This document shows positions 53,955-64,000 of a stretch of 64,000 nucleotides of DNA, piece by piece; positions within the stretch are counted from its first letter, which is position 1, and the number at the start of each line of letters is the position of its first letter. The stretch comes from Gonapodya sp. JEL0774 (taxonomy: Eukaryota > Monoblepharomycota > Monoblepharidomycetes > Monoblepharidales > Gonapodyaceae). Below the pieces are notes generated by a model. The model did no database searches. It saw nothing but the letters and a program-made list of their open reading frames with translations, and was not told the origin of the DNA. The stretch spans positions 124,001 through 188,000 of the forward strand of contig JADIIX010000017.1 of assembly GCA_027604505.1 (NCBI GenBank), in the 5' to 3' direction. A program made the position numbers and the translations under genes.

Positions 53955-56127
53955 ATGGAACCAGTGTCAAATTTCCCGCTTGTCTTCCCGGCTTCATCCG
54001 CAACTCCGTGCCGTGATTTTCATGGACTGATTCCCGCAGCCGGTCGAGAGTTCGCAGTTGCTTTCAGACTTCCGGGAAGAAATGCACGAAAGCGCCCAAG
54101 AGACCATGAGAGAACAACATCCACAGAAGGCATCAAAGACAAGGAGGATCCAATTTTAATGGTGGATGATGAATTGCTTGGGGTGTTGCAGGTCTGCGAG
54201 GATGCTTTGAAAGATGTGAATGTTGGACCCAATACTTGTGACTCTTTCCTCAGTACTTAATCAGCTAATTTAAAAAGTATCTGAGACAACGGATCCTTGT
54301 TCCTTAGCGGCTGGCTCGCAGCCTCACTGCGGAATCGTTCTTGACCGATTTCACCGAACTGGTCGTGAGTCGATCTATCACGCTGAAAGCTACCCCGTCC
54401 CTCAATTACATGTCGCCTGTACAAGGAATCTGTGCTTGTGTCACGCCCTCTTCCTCCACGCCCAACTGAGTGGTCGGGAGATTTCTATGCATCTGCCTTT
54501 GCCGAGATAAAAGCGTTGGGGTGGCACAGACTCCAGGATGTTGACGAATCATTTAGTGAACTCACGTTGAAAGCCAGGTAAGCTCACGCTGATAGTTTCG
54601 CCCATGTGGTACGCAGTGAGCCTGGAGACTTCGTGAAGTGGCAGCTCGTACTTCGAAGTGACTCTAATGAAGCTTAAGGAAGCGCAATTGTCGCGAACAG
54701 TTTAAGAGAAGAGGACTGGGACAATCTTTGTTGACCTACTAAAAGAAATCTGGGTTTTCGGAGCACGCCCAAGGTGCACACTCTAACCGTTTCTTTCAGC
54801 GACTCTCGCGCACGGTCGCATTTTGTTCGCATAGCACTACCACGCAGTGGTTTCGGCATGCATGGTTCGCGACCCGTTACTGTGCGCATGGATTTGCCGG
54901 GACACACAGCACCTACGAAAGTTGCCACATCTCGCCTCAGTGCAGCGGAAGGAGGATCGATGGGGTTAAGGGATATTCTGAAAACATTCGAAAAGGTGAG
55001 AGAGCGGAGAAGAGAAAAAGAAGCGATTATTTCAAGTAAGCGGAACCCCACACACCACATCCTTAACCTAATTAGATTCTCGAAGAATATCAAGTCTTTT
55101 GGTAAATATCGTCATTTTGTTGCTCACCAATTTAGTTCATCCTTAATCTTCCAGAACTCTCTACCAATTGAAAGGGATCAACTTGACGACTTGGACGCAA
55201 ACACGTGGATTGTCGAACCCGACCCTCCTCGCCGAAGTCATACTTACCGCCGGGTGGCTCTTGGTACGTTGCACTTAGAGGACACTGGGTCGTCTCGTAA
55301 CACTTTTGAGCTATTCGCGTTGTTGTCAAATGTCATAGGAAACAACCTATATTTGCACGTTGACCTTGATCCACTTGCACCACTCGCACCTCCGGCATAC
55401 AAATTTCTTGGTGCAGATCGAGCAGCGATTAAGGCTAGGGAAACAGCGAGGAAAAATGTCTCCTCATGGTGAGTTTTGCAATCATCTTCTTATGTCACCG
55501 TCTTCATTCTTCAACCTGGTGGTTTTAGGGACCTTTCAAGGACTCTCCGTGCAAACCTCGAAGCATTAATAGAAATGCCGTTACCCCCACGACCCGCTAC
55601 CGAGCACACAGCATCGCAGTCGTCGACTGGAGGGGCCGTGGGCGTTAGGGAGTGTGGCATATGTTACTCGTGAGATTTTGCGTGGACCTCTTTCGGCGTC
55701 AGTACCTTGAAGGTTTAATGTCCTTCAATTTCTTCAAATCCGCGCGCTCAACAGCCATCGCCTCCCCGTCGATTTTGGGATGGATGATGGCCCAAGTCGA
55801 AGTGTTGACGCGGACGGCGCAGTCCCTGATCAGGTTTGCCGAAACGGCATGTGTGGACGAGTGTTTCATCATAGCTGCTTGGTATGTGCGGTCGCGTTGG
55901 TTTATTGGCAAGCTTGGTGACGACGTCGCCGTCGGTGATTGATTATTGCGTTAAGTATGAATGGTTGCGATCTCTTCCGGCAACTCGGGTGGTCTTCGGT
56001 GCATTGCAGGGGGTATGTCCATACTGCTCGCATGTAAGTGGTGGTGTTGGTCTCCTGACGCGCTTCTCTTCGATCAACCATTAAAACCCCGTAGGTTATC
56101 ACAACCACAAAGCCCACACCTGAATAA
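53955..56127 (+). CDS. FANCL: FANCL-type E3 ubiquitin ligase
   Basis: Ten exons (53955-54215, 54308-54364, 54426-54577, 54800-55035, 55155-55263, 55340-55468, 55529-55669, 55797-55881, 55956-56033, 56095-56127) give 426 residues. The N-terminal ELF domain shows NFPLVFPASSATPCRDFHG and AGREFAVAFRLP. The URD region shows FYASAFAEIKALGWHRLQDV, ANTWIVEPDPPRRSHTYRRV and YKFLGADRAAIK. The C-terminal RING is complete: RECGICYS, DGAVPDQVCRNGMCGRVFHH, SCLYEWLRSLPATRVVFG, VCPYCSH. FANCL monoubiquitinates FANCD2/FANCI in DNA interstrand-crosslink repair, with UBE2T as the E2. All zinc ligands are present and all splice phases close. It follows the NDK-like gene on the same strand, 214 bp downstream. Confidence 0.9.
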
Positions 56128-56668
56128 TAGGTAACGTCGACAGTCACTACACACACTTTCGTGGGGGACCTAGAAGCAGGTCGATTTCCTCAAGAGGAGA
56201 AGTCTTCCCTCCCTGCACACCGCACGGCGAGGATATTGATGGATAAAGAGAGTGAAAACCAACGAAGTATTCAGAAAGAGAGACACATTTCTGGAACGCT
56301 TGACTGATTGAACGATTTTGAGTGTGGACCAACCGGTCTTCTCATTCGAATAGCGATTGTGAATAGAGGAGAATGTTGTAATATAGTTTGTAACATAACG
56401 TGGCAATGATGTCTTTGTTTTTGATACCGTGCCTGGACAGCAGCAGTCACGTTGCGGCGGAGCTTGCCAACATAAATATCTTTTCCAAATCCTATCAAAT
56501 TTCCGATACGTCAAGGTTTTCAACACTTTGAAATCTCGCAATCCCTTCCGTCACCGGGGCTCGCTGAGTGCCATCGTCCCCGGTCGTTGTTCCTGCCAAG
56601 TGCGCTCGACCCGTCCGTAGGGAGCTCTCACCAGGGATTCAAAGTCTTGCTCGGGATTCACAAACGCC
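56128..56668. other. Intergenic sequence, no gene seen
   Basis: These 541 bp lie between two co-oriented genes. A 123-codon minus-strand frame at 56170-56541 has no domain character. The 3' half probably holds the promoter of the zinc transporter. Confidence 0.35.
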
Positions 56669-58349
56669 ATGTATTCCGGATCCGACCTGCCACTCCATCG
56701 TAAGGACATCCATGCCAATGGGTCCGCTGGCTCCTCCCCCTACTCTTCCCGCGCACACTTTGCCACATCGCGACCCACGTATTCCTCCTCACGTCGTTCT
56801 TCGCCCCGGTGGCTCACCACCTTCTTCATATATGTCGCTCAAATCTATGGCGACCCAAAGACTCGCAAGGTTTTCCTTTTTCTCTGCCTCAACTTATCCT
56901 TCACCGGTGTCGAAGCGGTCTACGGCTACCTGACCAACTCTTTGTCGCTGACCTCGGATGCCGCTCACATGATGTTTGATTCGTCATTCATTGCACTGAG
57001 TTTGGCGGCGAGTGTGGTCACGACGTGGGAGGCGGACGATAAGTTCACTTACGGGTGGGTTTGGTACATCGCGCAAGATTGTGGCCGTTGGGATTGTGAG
57101 CGAAGTCGCCTTTGCGGGGAAACCCTTAAGCTTACTGAGCACAAAAATGGAGAGCGATTTGAGAGCTGGACTGGCTTCTTCTTGCTGAGAGTGGTGCTCA
57201 TGCCAATGCTCAGCCAACATTGCTGCCCGTCCATCCTCCCACTTACAGTTTTGGTCGCGTCGAGACCCTCACTGGGTTTGTAAATTGTGTTGTCCTTATG
57301 GGTGCGGCGATTTCCATCATATGGGAGTCTGTGGAGCGGATCCTAGAACCCCAACATGTGCACTCGGAGAAACTTTTGGTGGTGGCAGTGCTGGGGTTGG
57401 CTGTAAACATAGGTGAGTGGTATTGTTTTTGAGGTTCAAGGATGGTGGGGGGATTCTAGACGGAACTTGATTGGAGGTTCAAGTGGTGGAAGGAAGCAGT
57501 TGCTCTTTCCACTGCGTTCACTCGTGGTGATGGCAGAACCCAGTCGTTGCTTTTACCGGGAGGGAGGGCGTTGCTTGGGTCTCTGCCAGTCCTACTAGAC
57601 TATCATAACACTGTGTTCATATTAACGTCAGTTGGCATCTTCGCATTCGACCACGCCGCCCTCCACGGCCACTCCCACGATGGCCACGACCACCACGATC
57701 ACGGCTCGCACGCGCACGCTCACTCTCACTCACACGCCTCGTCACACGGGCATGACCACTCCAATGGTTCCCATGGGAATCATGGACACTCGCACGGAGG
57801 AAAAGAGGAGACGAACCCCCTCATGCATGGCATGTTTCTGCATGTTCTTGCGGATACGATGGGGAGTGTGGGGGTGGTTGTGAGTGCGCTGCTGATTCGA
57901 TGGTTTGGTGAGTGTCAGAAGAAAGAACAGGAGTTGGGTGGTTTTTTTTGAACTCTGAGCTGTTCTGCCCAATGCCCACTATCAACTGGGAATGGTCAGG
58001 CTGGACATGGGCGGACCCCATCTGCTCCCTCGCGATCGCCATCCTTATTGTAGCGTCAGTGTACCCCTTACTTGTGCGTTCCTGCAATGTTCTGCTGCAA
58101 CGTGTTCCGTCCTCGGTGGACGGTCGCGTCTCTGAGCTTGCCCCGCGTATCATGGCAGTTCCGGGCGTTGTCGGATACTCCCCACCGCACGTGTGGGAGA
58201 TGTCCAGCACCAACTTCGTGGGCACCGTAAAGGTGCAGGTTGGCGAAGGGGCCGACTGGCAAGCCGTTGTGGATGGTGTCGGTCACGTCCTGAGGGATGT
58301 GGGTTGTCGGGACGTTGTGGTACAGGTTGAGAGGAGCAGAGTACTGTGA
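56669..58349 (+). CDS. CDF-family zinc transporter (ZnT5/7, Msc2-like)
   Basis: Four exons (56669-57054, 57249-57412, 57632-57907, 58000-58349) give 391 residues. Membrane segments carry the CDF zinc-site signatures SLTSDAAHMMFDSSF (helix II) and MHGMFLHVLADTMGSVGV (helix V). Between them, after YGFGRVETLTGFVNC, a cytosolic loop holds about 20 His residues mixed with Gly, Ser and Asp. The C-terminal cytosolic part shows WADPICSLAIAILIVASVYP and the dimerisation domain ending VQVERSRVL. The HMMFDS helix-II motif and His-rich loop match the ZnT5/ZnT7/Msc2 branch, which loads zinc into the ER and Golgi. A partner protein of the Zrg17/ZnT6 type would be expected elsewhere in the genome. Confidence 0.87.
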
Positions 58350-59009
58350 CCATAATCCGTGTATTGCTGAGGTACTTCTGCCGACATAATTAATTTACAT
58401 GTAGCTCTTCCCAACAAAAGAAATTGTTGGAGCGGCCTTATAGTGTACTTGTACTGGGAAGGGTTGTACAACCCCGTCTGGCCACAGATCCGATCATTCA
58501 TCTCAGTTCGAGTTCGCTCTTTTCGTTAAAATTTGGAGCAGAAATCTCGAATGTTTGAAATTTTGGAATTTTTAATTTTCTGTTTTTCTTCTTGTCGTTG
58601 TGGGTCTTTACTCATGCGGATTCCACCGGTTGTGTGGGGATGTTTTCATGGGGGCAGGACTGCGCCACTGTCGAACCCTTGGCTCTTGGTAGCCGACAAA
58701 AGTTCCACAACACCAAACATTCCAACATTGCGGAATCGAAACAGCGCGTGGAGGACGGAAACTGTGAGCGTGTTTGGCCTTGAAAGGCGTATTCGGCGCT
58801 TCTGAAGAGTCTCCACTTTCCCAATGGCGGCGCTGACGTGAATCGGCGATTGCTTTTACTTTTCCTTCCTTCAATCTCAAGCTTCTTTCCACTGCGCATT
58901 TCTCGAAACTTGCATCCGCATCGTTTCCAATCTCAGCAGGCTGTTGGTTCCTGCCGGTGTGGGCAGAACATTCTCTCGAAAGCTCTTCCTCAGCCTTTTG
59001 GCACTGGAT
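58350..59009. other. Intergenic sequence, no gene seen
   Basis: These 660 bp have T-rich tracts and only short frames. This is the likely 3' UTR of the transporter and promoter of the next gene. The open frame of the next gene extends upstream to 58944 but without an ATG. Confidence 0.35.
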
Positions 59010-61673
59010 ATGGCTGCGACCGAGGGCTCCACAAGAATGCAGCCGCTTTCTCTCAGTCGCTCTCCATCACCTCCGGATATGCTTGATATTTCCTACTCAT
59101 TGCTCTCGCTTGCGCTCAAGAATCCGAGAGCTCTCTCCAGGGACCCACACCTGAACCTGGATGAGCAAAACTCCAATCCGCAACAGCACTTTGATTTCTC
59201 AGCATGGCCATCTCCATTCCCCAACAGCCATACCCAAATCCCATTTGACCCGATATCCGCTCAACAGTTTATCTTTGATTCCATCCAGAAGGAGGTTGAC
59301 GCCATGTCCGAGGTGGACGGCGAGCGCGATGAGTTGTCCGACGAAGATGATGGTGATGGACACTTGGATGCAGCCATGAATGCATCGCAAAACGGGGTTG
59401 TGATTCCGAATCCCCCTTCCATTTCTGCATCGACGACCGTGCACTCGCCAGCTGGAGAAAGCAACTTCCCATTATCTGAGGACGTCACATCAGATTCATG
59501 GAAACCCACAGGTCAAATTGCACCGATTTGGACTACGGAACTAGCAGATGCCGAATTAATTTTGCATGAGTCTGCACCCACCATTGCGACCCACTTGGTG
59601 CTCTCACCGTCGGGATTGGAGCCTCTGGTCGCCCCCGAACCTCCTTTCACGCTCCTACCTCCTGCAGTTGCACCGACTTCCAACTTGATTTCACTGGGAA
59701 ACCGCTATCCTCCGCATACACCTTCTTTTTCCCGGCGCACGAGCGGACTCGTGGAGGTTGAGGAGTTCTCGGAAACTTCAGTAGCACCGGATGACCTAAA
59801 TGATCTTTCAAGCCGTTTGTTAGATCCATTATCCCCCGAATTTGATCATCCACAGTCAGTACTTCGAGCTGACTTGACCAGCATTCTCGATCCGGATGTG
59901 CCAGTCCATACACACTGGCCGGACCAGTCGGTGTTGAATCTCGCCGCCGCCGCACCCCCTCTTCCCCTATTCTCCCAGCTCTCTGAACGTGGATCGTACT
60001 TGCCACTCGCTGGTAACTTTGAAGAAGATGGCGGCTTGAATGAGCTTTCTTCCTCTCGCCGCCCGCTCCTCCGAGCACCGCCGCTGCATCCTGCGCACGA
60101 CCCACCTGGTGCATTAGTGACCAAGCGCCGCGCCATGTCGCCCCCTCCGTTGGCTCACATGTCTCACCGGCGGCCCAAGAGGTCGATGCTGGCAGATTTT
60201 CGTCGAGACGAGGGGGCGCTGGAATCCGAAGACCATGAGAACGAACCTTCTGACGCTCTTGAGGACGCATACGAGTGGCGTGGTGAAGAATACGGATCGT
60301 TGAAGGGGCACAAGAGAGGGATGCGAGATGTTCGCCTGGAGAGTTACACGGGTTTGCACGCAGAGTCCGAGCTGGATCCTTCACACAATCTCTCCAACGT
60401 CAGAAATCGCGGCCGGAAGGCGCGTCGAACTGAAAATGGCCGGGAATGGACGGTAGAGGGTGACGAGGAGCATTTTGACAGCGATTCAATCACCATGCTG
60501 CAAGGTAGTATGCAAGGTGGACCGGACAAGGAGATGGTGCGAGACATGGATGGATGGACCAACGGCGAAAAAACGCGCAAGACATACTACGTGTCAGGGT
60601 CCGCACTAGCACCCTCTCCCGCACACAGCAGCTTTCCAAACCGTCAGCGTGTCATTCTGAAGCCTACGCTTAAACGCTCCGCAGCATCATCGACTCAAGA
60701 ACATCAAAGTTGGGGGTCTGCCTCTCCTCCAAGTCATTCCGCTCCGCCGACATCCCAACATCCCTCTGCTCGACCCCGAAAGCGCTCTCATGCTCCCTCC
60801 CCCCTCACCAGATCAATAATTGCTACGGATCCACCCCCCGAGGAACCGTCCGAACACAGCGCTCCCACGCTCACCGTCGAGGAAGATTCAGAAGCTGATT
60901 ATGGCACTGGGGATCAAACTACAAACGAAGGAGAAGTGGAACGGGACGGTCTTACTGTCCAACCATCAAGTGATGCTCCCGCTCCGTCACCTTCTGTAGG
61001 ACAAGTCAGCCCCGCCGTTCGACCGGTCTCCGCTGTGCCCACTAGATTACGCAAGGCATTATCGAAGGAGCGGGATTCCTCCGAGAGCGTTGCGCGAGGT
61101 CCGACGGGCGGGGTCCGTGCCGCGGTCAGAATTGAGAGCCTTGCTGGCGGAGATGGCGATGATGAACGTGATAGCGCCCAGGCAGATCCTCGAGGAATTC
61201 GAAAACGGAAACGAAAGATCTCATCCGGATTTTTGGAGGTGTTTGCGCTGGAGAGGGACAAGAAGCTTCGCGAGGCGTTGGTCATTGCTTCTGGGGGCGA
61301 CCCTGATGACCAAGCATCACACTCACCACCCACGGCGATTCTTACTTCGCCATCTCCTCCCGTGGTGTTGGTGTATCCCCGTCCCGCATCGTCCCCCTCT
61401 CCTGCCCCCACGGCACCGGTGATCGTGCCCGCCGACGCCCACTTACACCACCAACGGACACAACTTCTCCGAAAAATTGCCAAGAAAATAAAAAGTCATG
61501 CGCGGAGATTGGATGAGCTCGGAGATTCGGGGGATGTTGAGGGCGAGGGTGACAAGGAGAGACGGAAGTTGGTCGGAGCAAAGGCGAGATTGGTCAGGAG
61601 GCAAAAGTTGCTGAAAGGGATTGCAGCCGCCGAAGTGGTAGGCTTGGGGGATGCAGGCGTCGTAAAAGGATGA
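59010..61673 (+). CDS. Large disordered protein, unknown
   Basis: A single exon of 887 codons starts with the first ATG in frame (MAATEGSTRMQPLSLSRSPS). The protein is Ser/Pro/Asp/Glu-rich with several basic clusters (PRKRSHAP, RKRKRKIS). It has a short helical C-terminus (QLLRKIAKKIKSHARRLDEL then AKARLVRRQKLLKGIAAAEV). A segment with ISAQQFIFDSIQKEVDAMSE near residue 95 may be a short binding helix. Composition suggests a nuclear regulator or chromatin-associated scaffold, but no domain is recognised. The lack of introns contrasts with its neighbours. Confidence 0.65.
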   Translation: MAATEGSTRMQPLSLSRSPSPPDMLDISYSLLSLALKNPRALSRDPHLNLDEQNSNPQQHFDFSAWPSPFPNSHTQIPFDPISAQQFIFDSIQKEVDAMSEVDGERDELSDEDDGDGHLDAAMNASQNGVVIPNPPSISASTTVHSPAGESNFPLSEDVTSDSWKPTGQIAPIWTTELADAELILHESAPTIATHLVLSPSGLEPLVAPEPPFTLLPPAVAPTSNLISLGNRYPPHTPSFSRRTSGLVEVEEFSETSVAPDDLNDLSSRLLDPLSPEFDHPQSVLRADLTSILDPDVPVHTHWPDQSVLNLAAAAPPLPLFSQLSERGSYLPLAGNFEEDGGLNELSSSRRPLLRAPPLHPAHDPPGALVTKRRAMSPPPLAHMSHRRPKRSMLADFRRDEGALESEDHENEPSDALEDAYEWRGEEYGSLKGHKRGMRDVRLESYTGLHAESELDPSHNLSNVRNRGRKARRTENGREWTVEGDEEHFDSDSITMLQGSMQGGPDKEMVRDMDGWTNGEKTRKTYYVSGSALAPSPAHSSFPNRQRVILKPTLKRSAASSTQEHQSWGSASPPSHSAPPTSQHPSARPRKRSHAPSPLTRSIIATDPPPEEPSEHSAPTLTVEEDSEADYGTGDQTTNEGEVERDGLTVQPSSDAPAPSPSVGQVSPAVRPVSAVPTRLRKALSKERDSSESVARGPTGGVRAAVRIESLAGGDGDDERDSAQADPRGIRKRKRKISSGFLEVFALERDKKLREALVIASGGDPDDQASHSPPTAILTSPSPPVVLVYPRPASSPSPAPTAPVIVPADAHLHHQRTQLLRKIAKKIKSHARRLDELGDSGDVEGEGDKERRKLVGAKARLVRRQKLLKGIAAAEVVGLGDAGVVKG

Positions 61674-61989
61674 AACTAAACTACGGATGGTTTTGGAGCC
61701 GAGAGCTTGGTGGGAAGAGTACATTGTGAATCGATACGCTGAAGCAGGGGTCGCGAACAGTGGATGTCAACTCGAACAAACAACTGTTACCCAGCAACAA
61801 TACCTTGAACGTTGTTCTTCTTCTGCAACCACCAACCAATATTTAGAAATCAATTTACGTTACCTTGTACACGCTTGCACGAAACACACCATACACAATA
61901 GTTCTTTGAGAATTGATTCCACAGTGAAAAAAAGTCCATTCACATTCAAGAGGGCTCTCGTAACATTGAACACTAATTTTCACATGAAG
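61674..61989. other. Convergent intergenic sequence, no gene seen
   Basis: These 316 bp lie between two stop codons facing each other. This should be the two 3' UTRs. A plus-strand frame at 61687-62067 runs antisense to the TIM21 tail. Confidence 0.35.
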
Positions 61990-63513
61990 TTAAGATCTCT
62001 TCCCGCTAATAGAGCCCGTTATCCACCTCCAAACACCACCGACCTCACCCCTCTCTGTCCGATTTGATTCTTTCGGCGTTACTACGGGTTGCTCAGAGAT
62101 CCCGAGCCACTCGAACCACGTCCGCTCATGAGGCACTGGAGGAGGACTTTCCACAACCTCCGCCTCTTTAACCACTTCCTGCCCCGTTACACTCCTCACC
62201 CAATCTGTAACATTTTGTGCTGCTTCTGTCCACCCGCCCTTTGCTGTTTCAGCGACCTGTTTTGCTGCATCGACCAGTTCAGGAGGAGGGGGTGGTAGTG
62301 GTTGTCCCGCAAACTGACCAACGATGAAATCACGGGCGGATGTTGCGGCGTTGGTTATGCGGGTCAGGGGGTCGGGTTCGGGGGGTTGAGTTGCAGACGT
62401 GGTGGCAGAAGGGGGTTTTGTGAGTGGGACACGCACAGGTGGAGATGAGGGTGAGCTGTCAAACGAGAACAAGCCTACAATTACGTTCAGATTGAGAGGT
62501 TTCAATTCAATGACGGCATTGTATGGTAGGGTTGTTCGCGATGCTCACCGCGGCGTCGGGACCTTTCATCCTTTGTTGGAGGTGCGGGTCGGTGGTCTTC
62601 TACCACTACACGTTCAGACGGCAGACCTTGGCCAGGGACGTCAACGTAGAGGTAGAACGGAGTCCAGTGGACTCCTGAGGGGTCCTGGCGAAAGGTGTTG
62701 CTGCTGAATATGGTGCCCCGCACTAAGCTGTTGTGCCAGAACTCACCAGTACCATCTCTCCATTAACTGTTCCGGTGCTCTTTGCCCCTTGGATGTAAAA
62801 GCGAACAATCATCTTCTGCTGGCCTGTGACAGGGTCTTGCACAATGTGATGACTGGAAGATTGCAGACGGAGCAAATTCGTCAGGCAGGTATAGTGGTAA
62901 TGCAATTTCAGTCGTGCAGCTCCGCGGAACTCACTTGACAGTCTTGACAGTCCGCGCTCGACTGCTTTGATCCACGGTACCCCGAATCGGAGTCCCAACA
63001 AGTTCTCCGACTCGCTCGTGTTCCTTCACGCGCTCAAGAAGCTCCCTGAATACCGTGGTCGAAGATGTATCCCCAAGTAGCTCGGAGCCCACGGTATACA
63101 TAAGGTATCCTTTGGAGGCAAGTCAAAGGATTCACAGTCACGAATTCAAAGTCTGCCCACAGCTGTTACGAACCAAACACCGCCACGCCTCCCACCACTA
63201 TGCCCGTGTTGAGAATCCATCGCGAGCTGCCCTGAATCCCGGCTTTGAGTCGGTTGAACAAGGTAGGTCGACTGAAGCGATCAACGTCAGCAAACGAAGA
63301 TGCCCAACGCCTGTCCGAGCGATGTTTTTGGGATCTCTGATGTGTCTCGTGTGGATACACGCCAGTACGAAGTTCCACGGGCTTCAAAGAAGGGGGCTTG
63401 CAGGAACAAGTCAAAGAACGACTTGTGTCCCACTTCCGTGAGAGAGTGACAGACTGACGAAGTCGCGGAAGTGAGGCTTCGAAGAGCGTATGATGGATTC
63501 GCGGGGATCGCAT
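61990..63513 (-). CDS. TIM21-like mitochondrial translocase subunit with C-terminal extension
   Basis: Five exons: 63174-63513, 62935-63109, 62747-62852, about 62550-62684, and 61990 to about 62473. The start MRSPRIHHTLFEASLPRLRQ is an Arg-rich presequence. A membrane helix (WILNTGIVVGGVAVFG) follows near residue 100. Then comes the intermembrane-space fold: LMYTVGSELLGDTSSTTVFR, VGELVGTPIRG, VTGQQKMIVRFYIQGAKSTG, TPFYLYVDVPGQG, ERVVVED. Tim21 links the TOM complex and respiratory supercomplexes to TIM23. After the conserved end, a last exon adds roughly 160 residues (ARDFIVGQFAGQPLPPPPPE, HERTWFEWLGISEQP), which normal Tim21 lacks. The acceptor of exon 4 (cgccag) was chosen because it alone keeps the frame. 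Confidence 0.8.
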
Positions 63514-63682
63514 CTTTCAAAAAACTGAATTTCACGAAAATATACAGAATTTGAAGAGAGTTGGGCAGTTGGTTTGTGGGAGTGTTCCCAACACAGGCTA
63601 AACGGCCAAATTCAGCCAGGAGCACCGGAAGCTCTCCCAATTTAACCCCAACGATTTCCGAGAACAGACCATCAACGGTTCA

Positions 63683-64000
63683 ATGTCAGTCCCCTCCATC
63701 CAAGAGACTGCTCGCTCAAAGATTCCAGGTTCTCCTGGCATCTCTACTCCGCACCATTTCGATGCAGACACCGCCGTCAAGTCCGTTTCCGGTCGCCCGG
63801 GGTGGTACGAATGCTCCCTCCACCCGAGATGGCAGAACAATAACGGTGAGTTGTCCCTTCGCATGTCTCGCTGTACTTCGCACACTGAAGTTTTCTTTCA
63901 GGAACTGTCTTTGGGGGCTACATAATCCCCATCGTGTTACGAGCGATTGGGGCAGAGCTCGCCCCTTACGGATTCGATAAAGCTGTGTCCTGTTATCTAC
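63683..64000 (+). CDS. Acyl-CoA thioesterase-like protein, 5' part (runs off window)
   Basis: Exon 63683-63845 starts MSVPSIQETARSKIPGSPGI and ends WYECSLHPRWQNNN. After an intron the exon from 63902 encodes GTVFGGYIIPIVLRAIGAEL and continues to the edge. The layout (short disordered start, W-Y motif, then GGxxxxxVLRAxG helix at a splice junction) matches the gene at 23304. This is the first hot-dog half of the thioesterase-like superfamily. The start lies 169 bp from the divergent TIM21 start. Confidence 0.65.

Noticed and set aside
54308-54364. Donor at 54253 for the first FANCL intron
   Set aside because: It gives the wrong phase. The donor at 54216 keeps the frame and matches the expected helix of the ELF domain.

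Overview
The window looks like nuclear DNA of a fungus. Genes are close together on both strands and are cut by many short GT-AG introns, mostly about 50-120 nt with gtgagt or gtaagt donors. Several proteins are typically fungal: a verprolin/WIP protein, a Jsn1/Puf2-type RRM+PUF protein, an OPT transporter and a plant/fungal-type FPG glycosylase. Others are patchy in fungi and common in animals or flagellated lineages: a FAM92/CIBAR BAR protein, FANCL and an ERI1-type nuclease. A zoosporic, early-diverging fungus is my best guess, but this is inference from gene content. All gene models were spliced by eye. For the main ones I checked that exon phases close to an open frame.

Layout: 0.3-9.3 kb holds a J-domain/TMEM185-like membrane protein (-), FPG (+), CIBAR (-), an Alba-type RNase P/MRP subunit (+) and ERI1 (+). 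9.3-17.4 kb holds an unknown protein (-), a tandem-repeat membrane protein (+), verprolin/WIP (+), a CBS-domain protein (-) and an unknown protein (-). 17.7-22.3 kb is an A+T-richer, gene-poor island with broken, internally duplicated reading frames and a 514-bp terminal-inverted-repeat element. 23.3-39.7 kb holds a thioesterase-like gene (+), RRM+PUF (+), a mitochondrial PPR protein (-), a basic low-complexity protein (-), an alpha/beta hydrolase interrupted by an assembly gap and inverted repeats (-), and a CDK-like kinase (+).

40.6-44.6 kb holds poorly recognisable genes: a long helical protein with a Gly/Ala-rich hydrophobic segment, a small CBM48 protein and a second helical protein. 45.0-64.0 kb holds an OPT transporter, a 1,878-residue protein with NDK-like domains, FANCL, a CDF zinc transporter, an unknown disordered protein (all +), TIM21 (-), and the start of a second thioesterase-like gene (+) that runs off the right edge.

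The main observations are two ultrashort introns (19 and 23 nt), a complete FANCL ubiquitin ligase, a J-domain fused to a TMEM185-like membrane domain, a 39-residue tandem-repeat membrane protein, and the repeat island. Functionally the set covers DNA repair (FPG, FANCL), RNA processing and control (RNase P subunit, ERI1, PUF), mitochondria (PPR, TIM21), actin (WIP) and transport (OPT, CDF). I see no operon-like logic and no rRNA, tRNA or CRISPR.
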